Source: Brevibacterium sp. CS2
GTDB lineage: Bacteria; Actinomycetota; Actinomycetes; Actinomycetales; Brevibacteriaceae
Direction: 5' to 3'
Length of the DNA stretch: 64,000 nucleotides
Assembly: GCF_005280295.1 (NCBI RefSeq)
Contig: NZ_CP040020.1
Span: 1,054,001 to 1,118,000 of the forward strand
Positions within the stretch are counted from its first letter, which is position 1, and every line of letters begins with the position of its first letter. Positions 24,449 to 32,855 of the stretch are shown here, piece by piece. A program made the translations under genes and the position numbers. The notes beneath the pieces were generated by a model. The model did not search any database. It had not been told where the DNA came from and saw only the letters and a program-made list of their open reading frames with translations.

Positions 24449-25566
24449 TTCCGGGTGATCTCGATCGTGTCGGTGGTGAAGCGGCGCAGCTTCTCCGGGT
24501 CGATCGTGACGCCGAAGCCCGGGCCGGTCGGCACGTCGACGACGCCGTCGTGCATGACGATCTCTTCGGTGATGTCCTCGTGGAAGAAGCGCTTCGAGCC
24601 GGACACGTCACCGGGCAGGGTGAAGCCCGGCAACGAGGCCATCGCCGCGTTCGCGGCCCGGCCCAGGCCGGTCTCGACCATGCCGCCGTGCCACACCGCG
24701 ACGCCGTGGGCCGAGGCGAGGTCGTGGATCCGCTTGGCCTCGATGAACCCGCCCACACGCCCGGGCTTGATGTTGATGACCGAGGTGGCGCCGAGCGCGA
24801 TGGCGTCTGCGGCGGCCTCCGCCGACACGATCGACTCGTCGAGGCACATCGGGGTGTCCATGAGCTTCGCGAGCTCGGAGTGCTGGCGGATGTCCGCCTC
24901 ACCGAGCGGCTGCTCGATGAGGAGCAGGCCGTAGTCGTCGAGCTTCTTCAGGTGCGCGGCGTCGACGAGGGTGTAGGCGGCGTTGGCGTCGACCTGGAAC
25001 AGGAAGTCGTCGCCGAAAGCCTTGCGCACCGCGGCCACCGGCGCGATGTCCGCGCCCGGCTTGATCTTGAGCTTGATGCGGGCGTAGCCCTCCTCGAGGT
25101 ACTCGCCGATGACCCGCACGGTGTCCTCGACGGTGTCCTGGATGCCGACCGAGACGCCGGAGGGGATCGTGTCGACCACGCCGCCCAGGTACTGCTGGAA
25201 CGATAGGCCGGCCTGCTTGAGCTGCGCCTCGATGACGGCCATCTCGAGGGCCGACTTCGACATCCGGTGCCCGATGACGTGGCGCAGGTGCCAGCCGACG
25301 GTCTCCGCGGTGAGGTCCTCGACGTCGAACAGGATCGGCGCGAGCCAGTCGCGGGTGACGGCCATGCCGCCGTCGATGTACTCCTCGGAGTAGAGCGGGG
25401 CGATCATCGCCACCGACTCGCCCCAGCCGGTGACCGGGCCCGACGGGGTGTCGAACCGCGCCTCGACGAGGTAGCAGTCCTTCTCCGTCTCCGTCATGAA
25501 CGAGGTGGTGAACGGGGTGACCAGGGGGATCGAGAGGCGGTGGAGCGTGAGTCCGGTGAGCTGCAT
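24445..25566 (-). CDS. Enolase-superfamily racemase/OSBS (N-succinylamino-acid racemase-like, MenC family)
   Basis: A 373-residue TIM-barrel enzyme with an enolase-type capping domain (MQLTGLTLHRLSIPLVTPF). The catalytic pair is present: KLKIKPG (first Lys) and IKPG in SVINIKPGRVGG (second). Metal ligands are FQVDAN, IEQPL and CLDES. The arrangement matches the o-succinylbenzoate synthase/N-succinylamino-acid racemase group. Because no menaquinone genes are adjacent and the next gene is a homocysteine methyltransferase, racemisation of an acylated amino acid such as N-succinylmethionine is a reasonable inference. MenC function remains possible. Confidence 0.85.
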   Translation of the reverse strand: MQLTGLTLHRLSIPLVTPFTTSFMTETEKDCYLVEARFDTPSGPVTGWGESVAMIAPLYSEEYIDGGMAVTRDWLAPILFDVEDLTAETVGWHLRHVIGHRMSKSALEMAVIEAQLKQAGLSFQQYLGGVVDTIPSGVSVGIQDTVEDTVRVIGEYLEEGYARIKLKIKPGADIAPVAAVRKAFGDDFLFQVDANAAYTLVDAAHLKKLDDYGLLLIEQPLGEADIRQHSELAKLMDTPMCLDESIVSAEAAADAIALGATSVINIKPGRVGGFIEAKRIHDLASAHGVAVWHGGMVETGLGRAANAAMASLPGFTLPGDVSGSKRFFHEDITEEIVMHDGVVDVPTGPGFGVTIDPEKLRRFTTDTIEITRK

Positions 25567-25873
25567 GGGGCACTTCCTTCTGCGCGGGTGCGGCGGGCGC
25601 GGGCCCGGAACGCGGGCAGGCGCGGGAGAGACTGTCGGTCGCTTCCACCCACCCTAACAACCGGCGCGGACGCGGGACAGATGGCCGGCGGGGGCCGCCC
25701 TGGAGGGGGTCGGTCGGTGCGGCCGCTCGGAGTCGTCCTGCAGCGCGGGCCTCGCCTCGGCGTCCCGTAGTACCGTGGCAGGACCACGACGACACAGGAC
25801 GCACGACGACTCAGGACAGCGATACTCAGGACAGCGCGGTCGCAGATGCCGCGCGGACCGTGGGAGACATCCG
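25567..25873. promoter_or_regulatory. Divergent promoter region with short direct repeats
   Basis: The minus strand holds TAGGGT near 25656 as a possible -10 for the racemase operon; the plus strand holds TAGTAC near 25769 for the methyltransferase. ACTCAGGACAGCG occurs twice (25809-25821 and 25824-25836), with a diverged third copy just upstream, inside the probable leader of the methyltransferase gene. No gene is visible. Confidence 0.4.
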
Positions 25874-26848
25874 ATGACGGATTACAGACGCACCCTCGCC
25901 GGCCGACGACAGCGCTGGTTCGGCCTCAAGCCTCTCGTCAAGACCGGGCTGTCCGCCCGGCCGCTCCATCCCCTCCTGCGTGTGGCCGCCCGGCTGGTCC
26001 CGGGTATCCGTGTCGGCCGTCTGCCCGCCCCTGCCGGTCTCGCCGAGGTGGCCGGGACGGCGGCTGGGGCCCGCTTCGTGCTCGTCGACCCGGGCCGCTG
26101 CGAGATCGCCAAGGAGTTCTACTGGAGCGGCGGGCGCCGTCCCGATCCGGCCGATGCGCTCGCCCTCGACATCGTCACCGCGCTCGCCCGCCGGGCCGCG
26201 GTCCTCCTCGACGTCGGTGCGTACACGGGTGTGTTCACCGTGGCGGCTGCAGCGGCGAACCCCGGGCTGCGGGTGCACGCCTTCGAGATGGTGCCGGCGG
26301 TCGTCGCCGGACTGCAGAGGAACGTCGATCGCAACGGGATCGCCGACCGGGTGCGCGTGCACCCCACCGGGGTGGGCGCCTCGGGCACGCGGATGCGGGT
26401 GCCGAGCGGGGAGGGCGGCTCCGCGCTCCCCTCCTTCTACTCCGCGCACATGGAGTTCGCCGAGGGTTCCGAGGTGGAGTTCCTCGCCCTCGACGATCTG
26501 CTCCCGCTCGAGCTCCCCGAGGTCGAAGCGGAACAGCGCGCGGATGCGCCGGGGCAGGTGGTGATGAAGATCGACGTCGAGGGTGCGGAGGACGCGGTGC
26601 TCGAGCACGGCCAGGAGCTCCTCGCCCGGCACCGTCCCGACATCCTGTGCGAGGTGCTCCACGGGCAGGCCGACGGCCGGGCGCTCGAGGCGCTCCTCGC
26701 CCCGCACGGCTACCGCTGGTACCTCGTCCGGGCAGACGACATCGCCGCGCGCGAGCGCATCGTCCCGGATCCCGTCCACCGCGACTGGCTGTTCTCCGCC
26801 CGCACCCCCGCCGCGCTCGAGGCGGACCTCGGCCGCATCATCGCCTGA
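25874..26848 (+). CDS. FkbM-family SAM-dependent methyltransferase
   Basis: A 324-residue protein with the FkbM methyltransferase domain from about residue 100. The SAM-binding motif I is VLLDVGAYTGVFTVAAAAANP with the acidic strand VHAFEMVP, and the family hallmark VVMKIDVEGAEDAVLEHG is near residue 235. The first 90 residues are basic and partly hydrophobic and may contact the membrane. FkbM enzymes O-methylate sugars, lipids or natural products; no biosynthetic cluster is present, so the substrate is open. GGGAGA supports ATG 25874. Confidence 0.87.
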   Translation: MTDYRRTLAGRRQRWFGLKPLVKTGLSARPLHPLLRVAARLVPGIRVGRLPAPAGLAEVAGTAAGARFVLVDPGRCEIAKEFYWSGGRRPDPADALALDIVTALARRAAVLLDVGAYTGVFTVAAAAANPGLRVHAFEMVPAVVAGLQRNVDRNGIADRVRVHPTGVGASGTRMRVPSGEGGSALPSFYSAHMEFAEGSEVEFLALDDLLPLELPEVEAEQRADAPGQVVMKIDVEGAEDAVLEHGQELLARHRPDILCEVLHGQADGRALEALLAPHGYRWYLVRADDIAARERIVPDPVHRDWLFSARTPAALEADLGRIIA

Positions 26849-26898
26849 GGCGACCGCGGTCCGAGCCAGGCCCGCGAGCGGAGCCCCAGATGGGGTGC

Positions 26899-26950
26899 CC
26901 GGTGCAATGCAGTGCGATTACCCGCGAGTATCCGCACTGGGGTGCACCGG
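26899..26950. repeat. 52-bp imperfect palindrome between convergent genes
   Basis: CCGGTGCA/TGCACCGG, CAGTGCG/CGCACTG and TAC/GTA pair in register around the loop CCGCGA, with mismatched bulges between the blocks. It sits between the convergent fkbM-like and M20 peptidase genes (stops at 26848 and 27002), so it may terminate both. The CAGTGCG core recurs at 53064-53136. Confidence 0.6.
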
Positions 26951-27001
26951 GAGGCCCATGCACGTGTCGCTGTCCTGCCGGCACGTGTATACACGCGACG
27001 C

Positions 27002-28279
27002 TCAGTCCGTCAGGCCGTCGGCGACGAGGGCGGCGAGGAGAGCGGTGCGCGGCGGGATGCGCTCGATGATCGCGTGCTCGTGCTCGGCGTGCGCGCCGTC
27101 GCCCACCGCACCGAGGCCGTCGAGGGTGGGGATGCCGTCACCGGCGGTGAAGTTCCCGTCCGAGGCGCCGCCCACCGGCACTCCGCGCGGCTCCTCGATC
27201 CCGATCTCCGCGGCGAGCGCGACGGCGCGGTCGAACAGCGCCGCCGACATCTCCTTTTCGAACGGCGGCCGGTTGATCCCGCCGCGCACGGCGATCCGGG
27301 TGCCGTCGATGCTCGGCGTGAGGCCGCGGATCGCGTCGTCGACGCGCTGCTGCTCCTCGGCGGTGAGGGCGCGGACGTCGACGTCGAACTGCCCGAGCGC
27401 CGGCACCGTGTTCGTCGTGGTCCCGCCGGAGAACTTCGTCGGCGTCACGGTGGTCTGCTCCGCGGGGTCGGCGAGGCCTGCGACGACCTGCATCTGATGG
27501 GCGAGCTCGAGCCCGGCGTGGATGCCCTTCTCCGGCTCGAGCCCGGCGTGTGCGGCCTTCCCGTGGACGAGGATCGTGTACATCGAGGTGCCCTTGCGGG
27601 AGAGCTTGAGCGCACCGTCGGCGGAGGCCTCCATGACGAACACGGCGCGGGCCTCCTTCGCCTCGGCCCGGATGAGGTCCGAGGAGGTCACCGAGCCGAT
27701 CTCCTCGTCCCCGGTGACGAGGATCGACAGCCCGGCGAGCGCCTCGGCGGGGGAGGGGACCGGTCCCGAGGCGCCGGCGTCTGCCGAGGCCCCGCCGGTC
27801 GCCGCTGCTCCCGCGCCCGAGGCGGTGGTCGTGCTCTCCGTGTCCGGCACGGGGACGCCGGCGGCGGCGAGGAGGAGCCGGGTGGCCCAGACGCTCATGA
27901 TCGCACCGGTGAGCATGTCGAAGCTGCCGGGCCCGCGGAGGATCCCGTCCTCGGTGCTGAAGGGCAGGCGCTCGAGCGTGCCGTGCGGCCACACCGTGTC
28001 CTGGTGGTTGACGAGCACGACCCGCGCGGGGCCGTCGCCGAAGCGCAGCCGCAGGTGAGTGGTGCCGTCGACGACGAGCGACTCCGGCGCGACGCCCAGG
28101 CGCTCCTCGATGAGCGCGGCGAAGTCCGCCGCTCCGCGGGCCACCGCCTCCTGGTCGTCGCTCGGCGTCTCGATCGAGATCACCCGCTCGATGTCGGCGA
28201 GCATCTGCGGCAGGGAGTTCTGCGCGGCGGCGACGAGGGCGCTGCGGTCGAGGTCGGCGAGGGCGGCGGGCTGGGTCAC
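27002..28279 (-). CDS. M20-family metallopeptidase (carboxypeptidase G2-like)
   Basis: A 425-residue cytosolic binuclear zinc peptidase. Metal and catalytic residues appear as VNHQDTVWPHG (His/Asp), GPGSFDMLTGA (bridging Asp), VTGDEEIGS (catalytic and ligand Glu), EASADG and a late His in AHAEHEH. The dimerisation domain starts near KGTSMYTILVHGKAAHAGLEPEKG. An Ala/Gly/Ser-rich insertion of about 35 residues in the catalytic domain is unusual. GTG 28279 is chosen for the AGGAG a few bases upstream; earlier in-frame starts lack one. Likely substrates are C-terminal glutamate or acylated amino acids. Confidence 0.87.
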   Translation of the reverse strand: MTQPAALADLDRSALVAAAQNSLPQMLADIERVISIETPSDDQEAVARGAADFAALIEERLGVAPESLVVDGTTHLRLRFGDGPARVVLVNHQDTVWPHGTLERLPFSTEDGILRGPGSFDMLTGAIMSVWATRLLLAAAGVPVPDTESTTTASGAGAAATGGASADAGASGPVPSPAEALAGLSILVTGDEEIGSVTSSDLIRAEAKEARAVFVMEASADGALKLSRKGTSMYTILVHGKAAHAGLEPEKGIHAGLELAHQMQVVAGLADPAEQTTVTPTKFSGGTTTNTVPALGQFDVDVRALTAEEQQRVDDAIRGLTPSIDGTRIAVRGGINRPPFEKEMSAALFDRAVALAAEIGIEEPRGVPVGGASDGNFTAGDGIPTLDGLGAVGDGAHAEHEHAIIERIPPRTALLAALVADGLTD

Positions 28280-28428
28280 GGGGTCTCCTGGGGGTCGCGG
28301 ATGGGATCGGCTGGCCCGATTCACTCTAGTACCCGGCCCCCCCGTCCACCGGGTCCGGCAGGGGAGGGGCCACCCGAATCCGTGCAGAACCGGTGCGCGC
28401 GCGTCCACAAGTGTGGTTGTCTACTGTC

Positions 28429-29925
28429 ATGGGCGATGCGGTTTCCTCTCAGCGATACTCCCCCGAGCAGCGGACGCGCTACCGGGAGCTCCTCAACGCG
28501 GACCTCGAGACGTTCGACTCCTACCTCCAGGAGGCGACGTTCGTCGACCACGGGACGATCGGCATGGAGCTCGAGCTCAACCTCGTCGACGCCGACATGC
28601 AGCCGTTCCGCGTCAACGACAAGGTGCTCGCCGCGATCGACTCGGACGAGTTCCAGAGCGAGATCGGCTCCTACAACATCGAGCTCAACCACCCGGTCCT
28701 CCAGGTGTCGGGCACCGGCCTGCGCGAGCTCGAATCCGGTCTCCGCGCCCGCCTCGCCGCCGCCCACGCCGGGGCCCGGGCGCACGATGCGCAGATCGGG
28801 ATGATCGGCACCCTCCCCACTCTGACCACCGAGTTCCTCGAGGACCCCGCGTGGATGACGGAGGAGAACCGGTACCGGGCGCTGAGCAACGCTGTGCTCG
28901 ACGCCCGCGGCGAGCTCGTGCGGATCGACGTCACCGACCGCGAGTTCTACCAGCACGACTTCGCCGATGTCGCCCCCGAGTCCTCGTGCACCTCGATGCA
29001 GCTCCACCTCCAGGTCGCGCCCAACCGGTTCGCCGGCGCATGGAACGCCTCGCAGGCGATCGCCGGGATCCAGGTGGCGCTGAGCGCGAACTCCCCGCTG
29101 TTCATGGGCCGCAAGCTGTGGCACGAGAACCGCATTCCGGTCTTCACCCAGTCGATCGACACCCGCACCCCGGAGCTCGTCACGCAGGGCGTGCGCCCGC
29201 GCGTGTGGTTCGGGGAGCGGTGGATCACAAGCGTGTTCGACCTGTTCGAGGAGAACGTCCGCTACTTCCCGCCGATGCTCCCGGAGTCCCGCGAGGACGC
29301 CGGCACCCCCGTCATGCAGGGCAATGCCCCGACCCTCCATGCGCTCAACCTCCACAACGGCACCGTGTGGCGCTGGAACCGGCCGATCTACGCACCCAGC
29401 GGCGACGACCTCGCGCACATCCGGGTGGAGAACCGGCTGCTGCCCGCCGGCCCCACGGTGGCGGACATGGTCGCCGATGCTGCCTTCTACTACGGGCTCG
29501 TCAAGTACCTCACCGAGGAGAACCGGCCGGTGTGGTCCCGGCTGTCCTTCCCGGAGGCCGAGGGCAACTTCTTCTCCGCCGCCCGGTCAGGCCTGTACTC
29601 CAGAGTCGTGTGGCCGAAGGCGGGACGCGTCGACGTCGCCGAGCTCATCCGCACCGGGCTCGCACCGCGCGCCCGGAAGGGGCTCGAGATGCTCGATGCG
29701 GATGCGGAGATGATCGACCACTACATGACGATCATCGAGGAGCGCGCCCGCACCCGGCAGAACGGCGCGACCTGGCAGCTGCGCACCCTCAACGCCCTCA
29801 AGCCGCGCGTCACCGAACCCGACTCCCCGGAGCGGCGGGCCGCGCTCGCCCGCCTCATGGAGCTCTACATCGCCCACCAGCGCACTGAGGCCCCGGTCCA
29901 TACCTGGCCCGTCGGCGAGGTCTGA
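28429..29925 (+). CDS. Glutamate-cysteine ligase-like carboxylate-amine ligase (GCS2 family)
   Basis: A 498-residue protein of the GCS2 superfamily, which forms gamma-glutamyl or related amides using ATP. The signature is HGTIGMELELNLVD near residue 40, followed by IELNHPVLQ, SCTSMQLHLQVAPNRF, NSPLFMGRKLWHENRIPVFTQ and HIRVENRLLPAGPT. It is longer than ergothioneine-pathway EgtA and shows none of its gene partners, so the thiol or amide made is uncertain. No ribosome binding site is evident before ATG 28429; a TACTGT box just upstream suggests a very short or leaderless transcript. CCACA/TGTGG (28405-28416) could be an operator. Confidence 0.78.
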   Translation: MGDAVSSQRYSPEQRTRYRELLNADLETFDSYLQEATFVDHGTIGMELELNLVDADMQPFRVNDKVLAAIDSDEFQSEIGSYNIELNHPVLQVSGTGLRELESGLRARLAAAHAGARAHDAQIGMIGTLPTLTTEFLEDPAWMTEENRYRALSNAVLDARGELVRIDVTDREFYQHDFADVAPESSCTSMQLHLQVAPNRFAGAWNASQAIAGIQVALSANSPLFMGRKLWHENRIPVFTQSIDTRTPELVTQGVRPRVWFGERWITSVFDLFEENVRYFPPMLPESREDAGTPVMQGNAPTLHALNLHNGTVWRWNRPIYAPSGDDLAHIRVENRLLPAGPTVADMVADAAFYYGLVKYLTEENRPVWSRLSFPEAEGNFFSAARSGLYSRVVWPKAGRVDVAELIRTGLAPRARKGLEMLDADAEMIDHYMTIIEERARTRQNGATWQLRTLNALKPRVTEPDSPERRAALARLMELYIAHQRTEAPVHTWPVGEV

Positions 29926-29934
29926 GCGTCGACC

Positions 29935-29960
29935 CCCGCAGACGGGCCCACCTCTGCGGG
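29935..29960 (+). terminator. Hairpin after the GCS2-family gene
   Basis: CCCGCAGA (29935-29942) pairs with TCTGCGGG (29953-29960) across a ten-base loop, starting ten bases after the stop codon. It separates the ligase gene from the aminotransferase gene. Confidence 0.6.
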
Positions 29961-30060
29961 CGAGGCGCGCGGCCGCGACCGGGGCGCGCGGCCGGGACCG
30001 GGACGCGGGTTCCTCACCGGGGTCCGGGCGCCGCTCCGGCGCGTGTGGCACAGTGAGGTC

Positions 30061-31356
30061 ATGACCGACACCCCCGCCGCACCCGCCCGTCCCGTCTCCC
30101 GCACCCGCGTGTCCGAGCGCGCCCGCGGGGTCCCGCCCTTCGCGGTGATGAACATCATCGAGCGCGTCGCCGAGCTCAAGGCCGAGGGCGCCGACGTCAT
30201 CTCGCTGTGCGTCGGCGAGCCCGCGCAGGGCGCCCCGGCCGGGGTCCGGGCGCGCGCCGCCGAGGTGCTCAGCGACGGCACCGAGCTCGGCTACTCCCAG
30301 GTCCAGGGAGTGCGCCCGCTGCGCGAGGCGATCGCCGGGCACTACCGGCGCTGGTACGGCCTCGACGTCCCGGCCGAGCGGATCTTCGTCACCACCGGGT
30401 CCTCCGGTGCGTTCTCCATGACTTTCCTCGCCCTGTTCGACGTCGGCGACAGGGTCGCACTCGCCCGCCCCGGCTATGCGGCGTACAAGAACATCCTCAC
30501 CGCGCTCGGCTGCGAGGTCGTGGAGCTCGACTGCGGCGTCGACGAGCGGTTCCAGCCCACCGTCGAGCTGCTAGCGGCCGCGCACGCCGAATCGCCGCTG
30601 TCCGGGCTCCTCGTCGCCTCCCCGGCGAACCCCACGGGCACGATGCTCGACGCCGAGCAGCTCACCGAGCTCAGCGACTGGTGCCGGGCCAACGACGTGC
30701 AGCTGATCTCCGACGAGATCTACCACGGCATCACCTTCACCGACTCGATCGGGGAGACCGCGCTCGCCTTCGACGACGATGCGATCGTCATCTCCTCGTT
30801 CTCGAAGTTCTGGGGCATGACCGGCTGGCGGCTCGGGTGGGCCATCCTGCCGCAGGACCTCGTGGCACCCTGCCTCGCGATCACCGGCAATCTCACCCTG
30901 TGCCCGCCGGTGCCGGCCCAGCACGCCGCGATCGAGGCGTTCTCCGAGGCCGCATACGCCGAGGGGGAGCTCGCCGTGGCCGGCTTCGCCGCCGCCCGCC
31001 AGTACGTGCTCGACGCGCTCGACGACCTCGGCTGGCTCGACATCGCCCCTGCCGACGGCGCCTTCTACATGTACGCCCGGATCGACGACGTGCTCGGGCC
31101 GTACCGGAACGCGACCGAGTGGTGCGCGGCCCTCCTCGAGGAGGAGCACGTGGCGCTCACCCCGGGCCTCGACTTCGACAACGTCAACGGGAACCGGTGG
31201 GTGCGTCTCTCGCTCGCCGTGGGACCGGACCGGACGCATGCCGCGCTCGAACGGATCCGCGCCTTCCAGCAGCGCCTCACCGTCCGCGCGGCCCCGGCGA
31301 CCGGTGCGGCAGGCGGGACCGGCGAGGGACCGGCCGGCGGCCCCGCTCCGGCCTGA
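30061..31356 (+). CDS. Class I/II PLP-dependent aminotransferase
   Basis: A 431-residue fold-type I aminotransferase. It shows VTTGSSGAFSMTFLALFDVGDRVAL, SPANPTGTMLD, LISDEIYHGITF and the PLP-lysine segment SSFSKFWGMTGWRLGW, with the carboxylate-binding Arg in NRWVRLSLAV. The 25-residue C-terminal tail is a Gly/Ala/Pro-rich extension. Aspartate, aromatic and alanine aminotransferases share this pattern, so the amino-acid specificity cannot be read. ATG 30061 is chosen over GTG 30043. The EamA exporter starts 18 bases downstream, an arrangement that suggests linked amino-acid synthesis and export. Confidence 0.88.
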   Translation: MTDTPAAPARPVSRTRVSERARGVPPFAVMNIIERVAELKAEGADVISLCVGEPAQGAPAGVRARAAEVLSDGTELGYSQVQGVRPLREAIAGHYRRWYGLDVPAERIFVTTGSSGAFSMTFLALFDVGDRVALARPGYAAYKNILTALGCEVVELDCGVDERFQPTVELLAAAHAESPLSGLLVASPANPTGTMLDAEQLTELSDWCRANDVQLISDEIYHGITFTDSIGETALAFDDDAIVISSFSKFWGMTGWRLGWAILPQDLVAPCLAITGNLTLCPPVPAQHAAIEAFSEAAYAEGELAVAGFAAARQYVLDALDDLGWLDIAPADGAFYMYARIDDVLGPYRNATEWCAALLEEEHVALTPGLDFDNVNGNRWVRLSLAVGPDRTHAALERIRAFQQRLTVRAAPATGAAGGTGEGPAGGPAPA

Positions 31357-31374
31357 GCCCGGTTCGAGCACCGC

Positions 31375-32307
31375 ATGCCCCCCGCGCCCGCATCACCGGC
31401 GCCGGCACCCGTCCCGGCGGCGCCTGCGCTCGTCGTCGCGGGCGCGGTGATGCTCGGCTCGTCCGCGGTGCTCGTCGCGCTCTCCCAGGCGAACGCGTCG
31501 ACCGCGGCGTTCCACCGCTGCTTCCTCGCCGCGCTCGTGCTGCTGCCGCTCGCGCTCGTCGAGATCCGGCGCCGCGGCCGGCCGCGCGCGGCGGTGCTCG
31601 GCCTGGCCGCCGGCGGTGGGGTGTTCCTCGGCCTCGACTTCATGATGTGGGCGCAGTCGGTGCTCGACACCGGGGCGGCGGTGTCCACGCTCCTCATCAG
31701 CACCCAGGTGTTCGTCTTCCCCGGCCTGCTGTGGCTCCTCCACCGCGACCGGCCCTCCCGCCAGTTCGTCCTCGCGCTGCCCGTCATGCTCGCCGGGCTC
31801 GTGCTCGCCGCCGGGGTGCTCGGCGCGGACCCCTTCGCCGTCGACCCGCTGCGCGGCGGTGTGCTCGGGGTGCTCGCCGGGGTCTGCTACGGGGTGTACC
31901 TCTACGGCAACCACCGGTGCCGGGCCGTCGACGGCCGCTTCATCGCGGTGCCCGTCGCGGTGGCGACGAGCACCGCCGCGCTCACCGTGCTCGTCCTCGG
32001 CAGCGCGGCCGGGACCCTGTCCGTCATCCCGGCGGCGGAGTCGGTGGGCTGGCTCGTCGCGCTCGCGGTGTTCGGCCAGGTGCTGCCGTGGCTGCTGCTG
32101 AGCGCCGCCGCCACCGGGGTGCGCCCCGAGGTCAGCGCCTCGCTCATGCTCCTGCAGCCGGCCTCGGCGCTGCTGCTCGGGGTCGTGCTCGCCGGCGAGC
32201 AGCCGACGTTCGCCCAGCTCGCGGGGATGGCGCTCGTCGCGCTGAGCGTGTGGTGGGTGTCCGGCGGACGGCGCCTGGCGCAGCGCTGGTCCGCACGCCG
32301 GGGGTGA
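31375..32307 (+). CDS. EamA/DMT-family transporter
   Basis: A 310-residue membrane protein with ten hydrophobic helices arranged as two EamA repeats (about residues 18-140 and 155-300). The first contains AAFHRCFLAALVLLPLAL and LDFMMWAQSVLDTGAAVSTLLISTQVFVFP; the second ends in SASLMLLQPASALLLGVVLAGEQPTFAQLAGMALV, a typical C-terminal block. Members export amino acids or other small metabolites. It is the second gene of a pair with an aminotransferase and converges on the ArsR-type regulator, whose stop is 16 bases away. Confidence 0.87.
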   Translation: MPPAPASPAPAPVPAAPALVVAGAVMLGSSAVLVALSQANASTAAFHRCFLAALVLLPLALVEIRRRGRPRAAVLGLAAGGGVFLGLDFMMWAQSVLDTGAAVSTLLISTQVFVFPGLLWLLHRDRPSRQFVLALPVMLAGLVLAAGVLGADPFAVDPLRGGVLGVLAGVCYGVYLYGNHRCRAVDGRFIAVPVAVATSTAALTVLVLGSAAGTLSVIPAAESVGWLVALAVFGQVLPWLLLSAAATGVRPEVSASLMLLQPASALLLGVVLAGEQPTFAQLAGMALVALSVWWVSGGRRLAQRWSARRG

Positions 32308-32323
32308 ACGCCGGGGTCGGCCC

Positions 32324-32716
32324 TCAGCCCTCGAGGGGCTCGGTGGTGTGCGCCATCGCGTCGAGGATGATGTGGGCGACGTGGTCGTCCATGAGGGAGT
32401 AGATCGCCTCGCGTCCCAGGCGCTGCACGCTCACCAGGTGGAGCCCGCGCAGCAGCTTGAGGTGCTGGGACACGAGCGGCTGCGACAGCCCGGTGATGTC
32501 GACGATGTTCGTCACCGTCGACTGCCCGTGGGACAGGACGAGGAGGATGCGCAGGCGCGAGGGGGTGGCGAGGGCCTTGAACACCTCGGCGGTGCGCTCG
32601 ATCGCGGCGAGATCGTCGACGTGCCCGAGCCCGTCGGCGGACCCGCTGCTCTCCTCGACGCCGTGGCTGTGGGAGTCGGTTCCGGGATGGGTGTGCGTGC
32701 GCACCGGGTGAGTCAT
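32324..32716 (-). CDS. ArsR/SmtB-family metal-responsive repressor
   Basis: A 130-residue winged-helix DNA-binding protein. The His-rich N-terminus (THTHPGTDSHSHG) could be an extra metal site. The core has KALATPSRLRILLVLS and the recognition helix ITGLSQPLVSQHLKLLRGLHLV. The C-terminal helix shows D-x-H-x10-H-x2-E in DDHVAHIILDAMAHTTE, which is the alpha-5 zinc site of SmtB/CzrA. I therefore call it a zinc (or cobalt) sensor, not an arsenic sensor, which would use cysteines. ATG 32716 was chosen; an upstream extension is out of character. The CDF gene at 21360 carries a suitable operator. Confidence 0.87.
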   Translation of the reverse strand: MTHPVRTHTHPGTDSHSHGVEESSGSADGLGHVDDLAAIERTAEVFKALATPSRLRILLVLSHGQSTVTNIVDITGLSQPLVSQHLKLLRGLHLVSVQRLGREAIYSLMDDHVAHIILDAMAHTTEPLEG

Positions 32717-32855
32717 GGATGGAATGCTACACCTCGGGCGCGGGTGCGGTCGGCGCGTCCGCGTGCGCGGTGTCCGCACCGGTGCGCCGCGCTCCCGCGG
32801 GTGCGGCCCGGCCCGTCCACCCCCGGATCGTGCCTCCGGATCCTGCGCCGCGGAC

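Noticed and set aside
24445-25566. Firm label as MenC
   Set aside because: The catalytic residues are shared by OSBS and N-succinylamino-acid racemases, and no men gene lies nearby.
28429-29925. Assignment of the GCS2-family protein as EgtA of ergothioneine synthesis
   Set aside because: No egtB, egtC, egtD or egtE neighbour is present and the protein is longer than typical EgtA.
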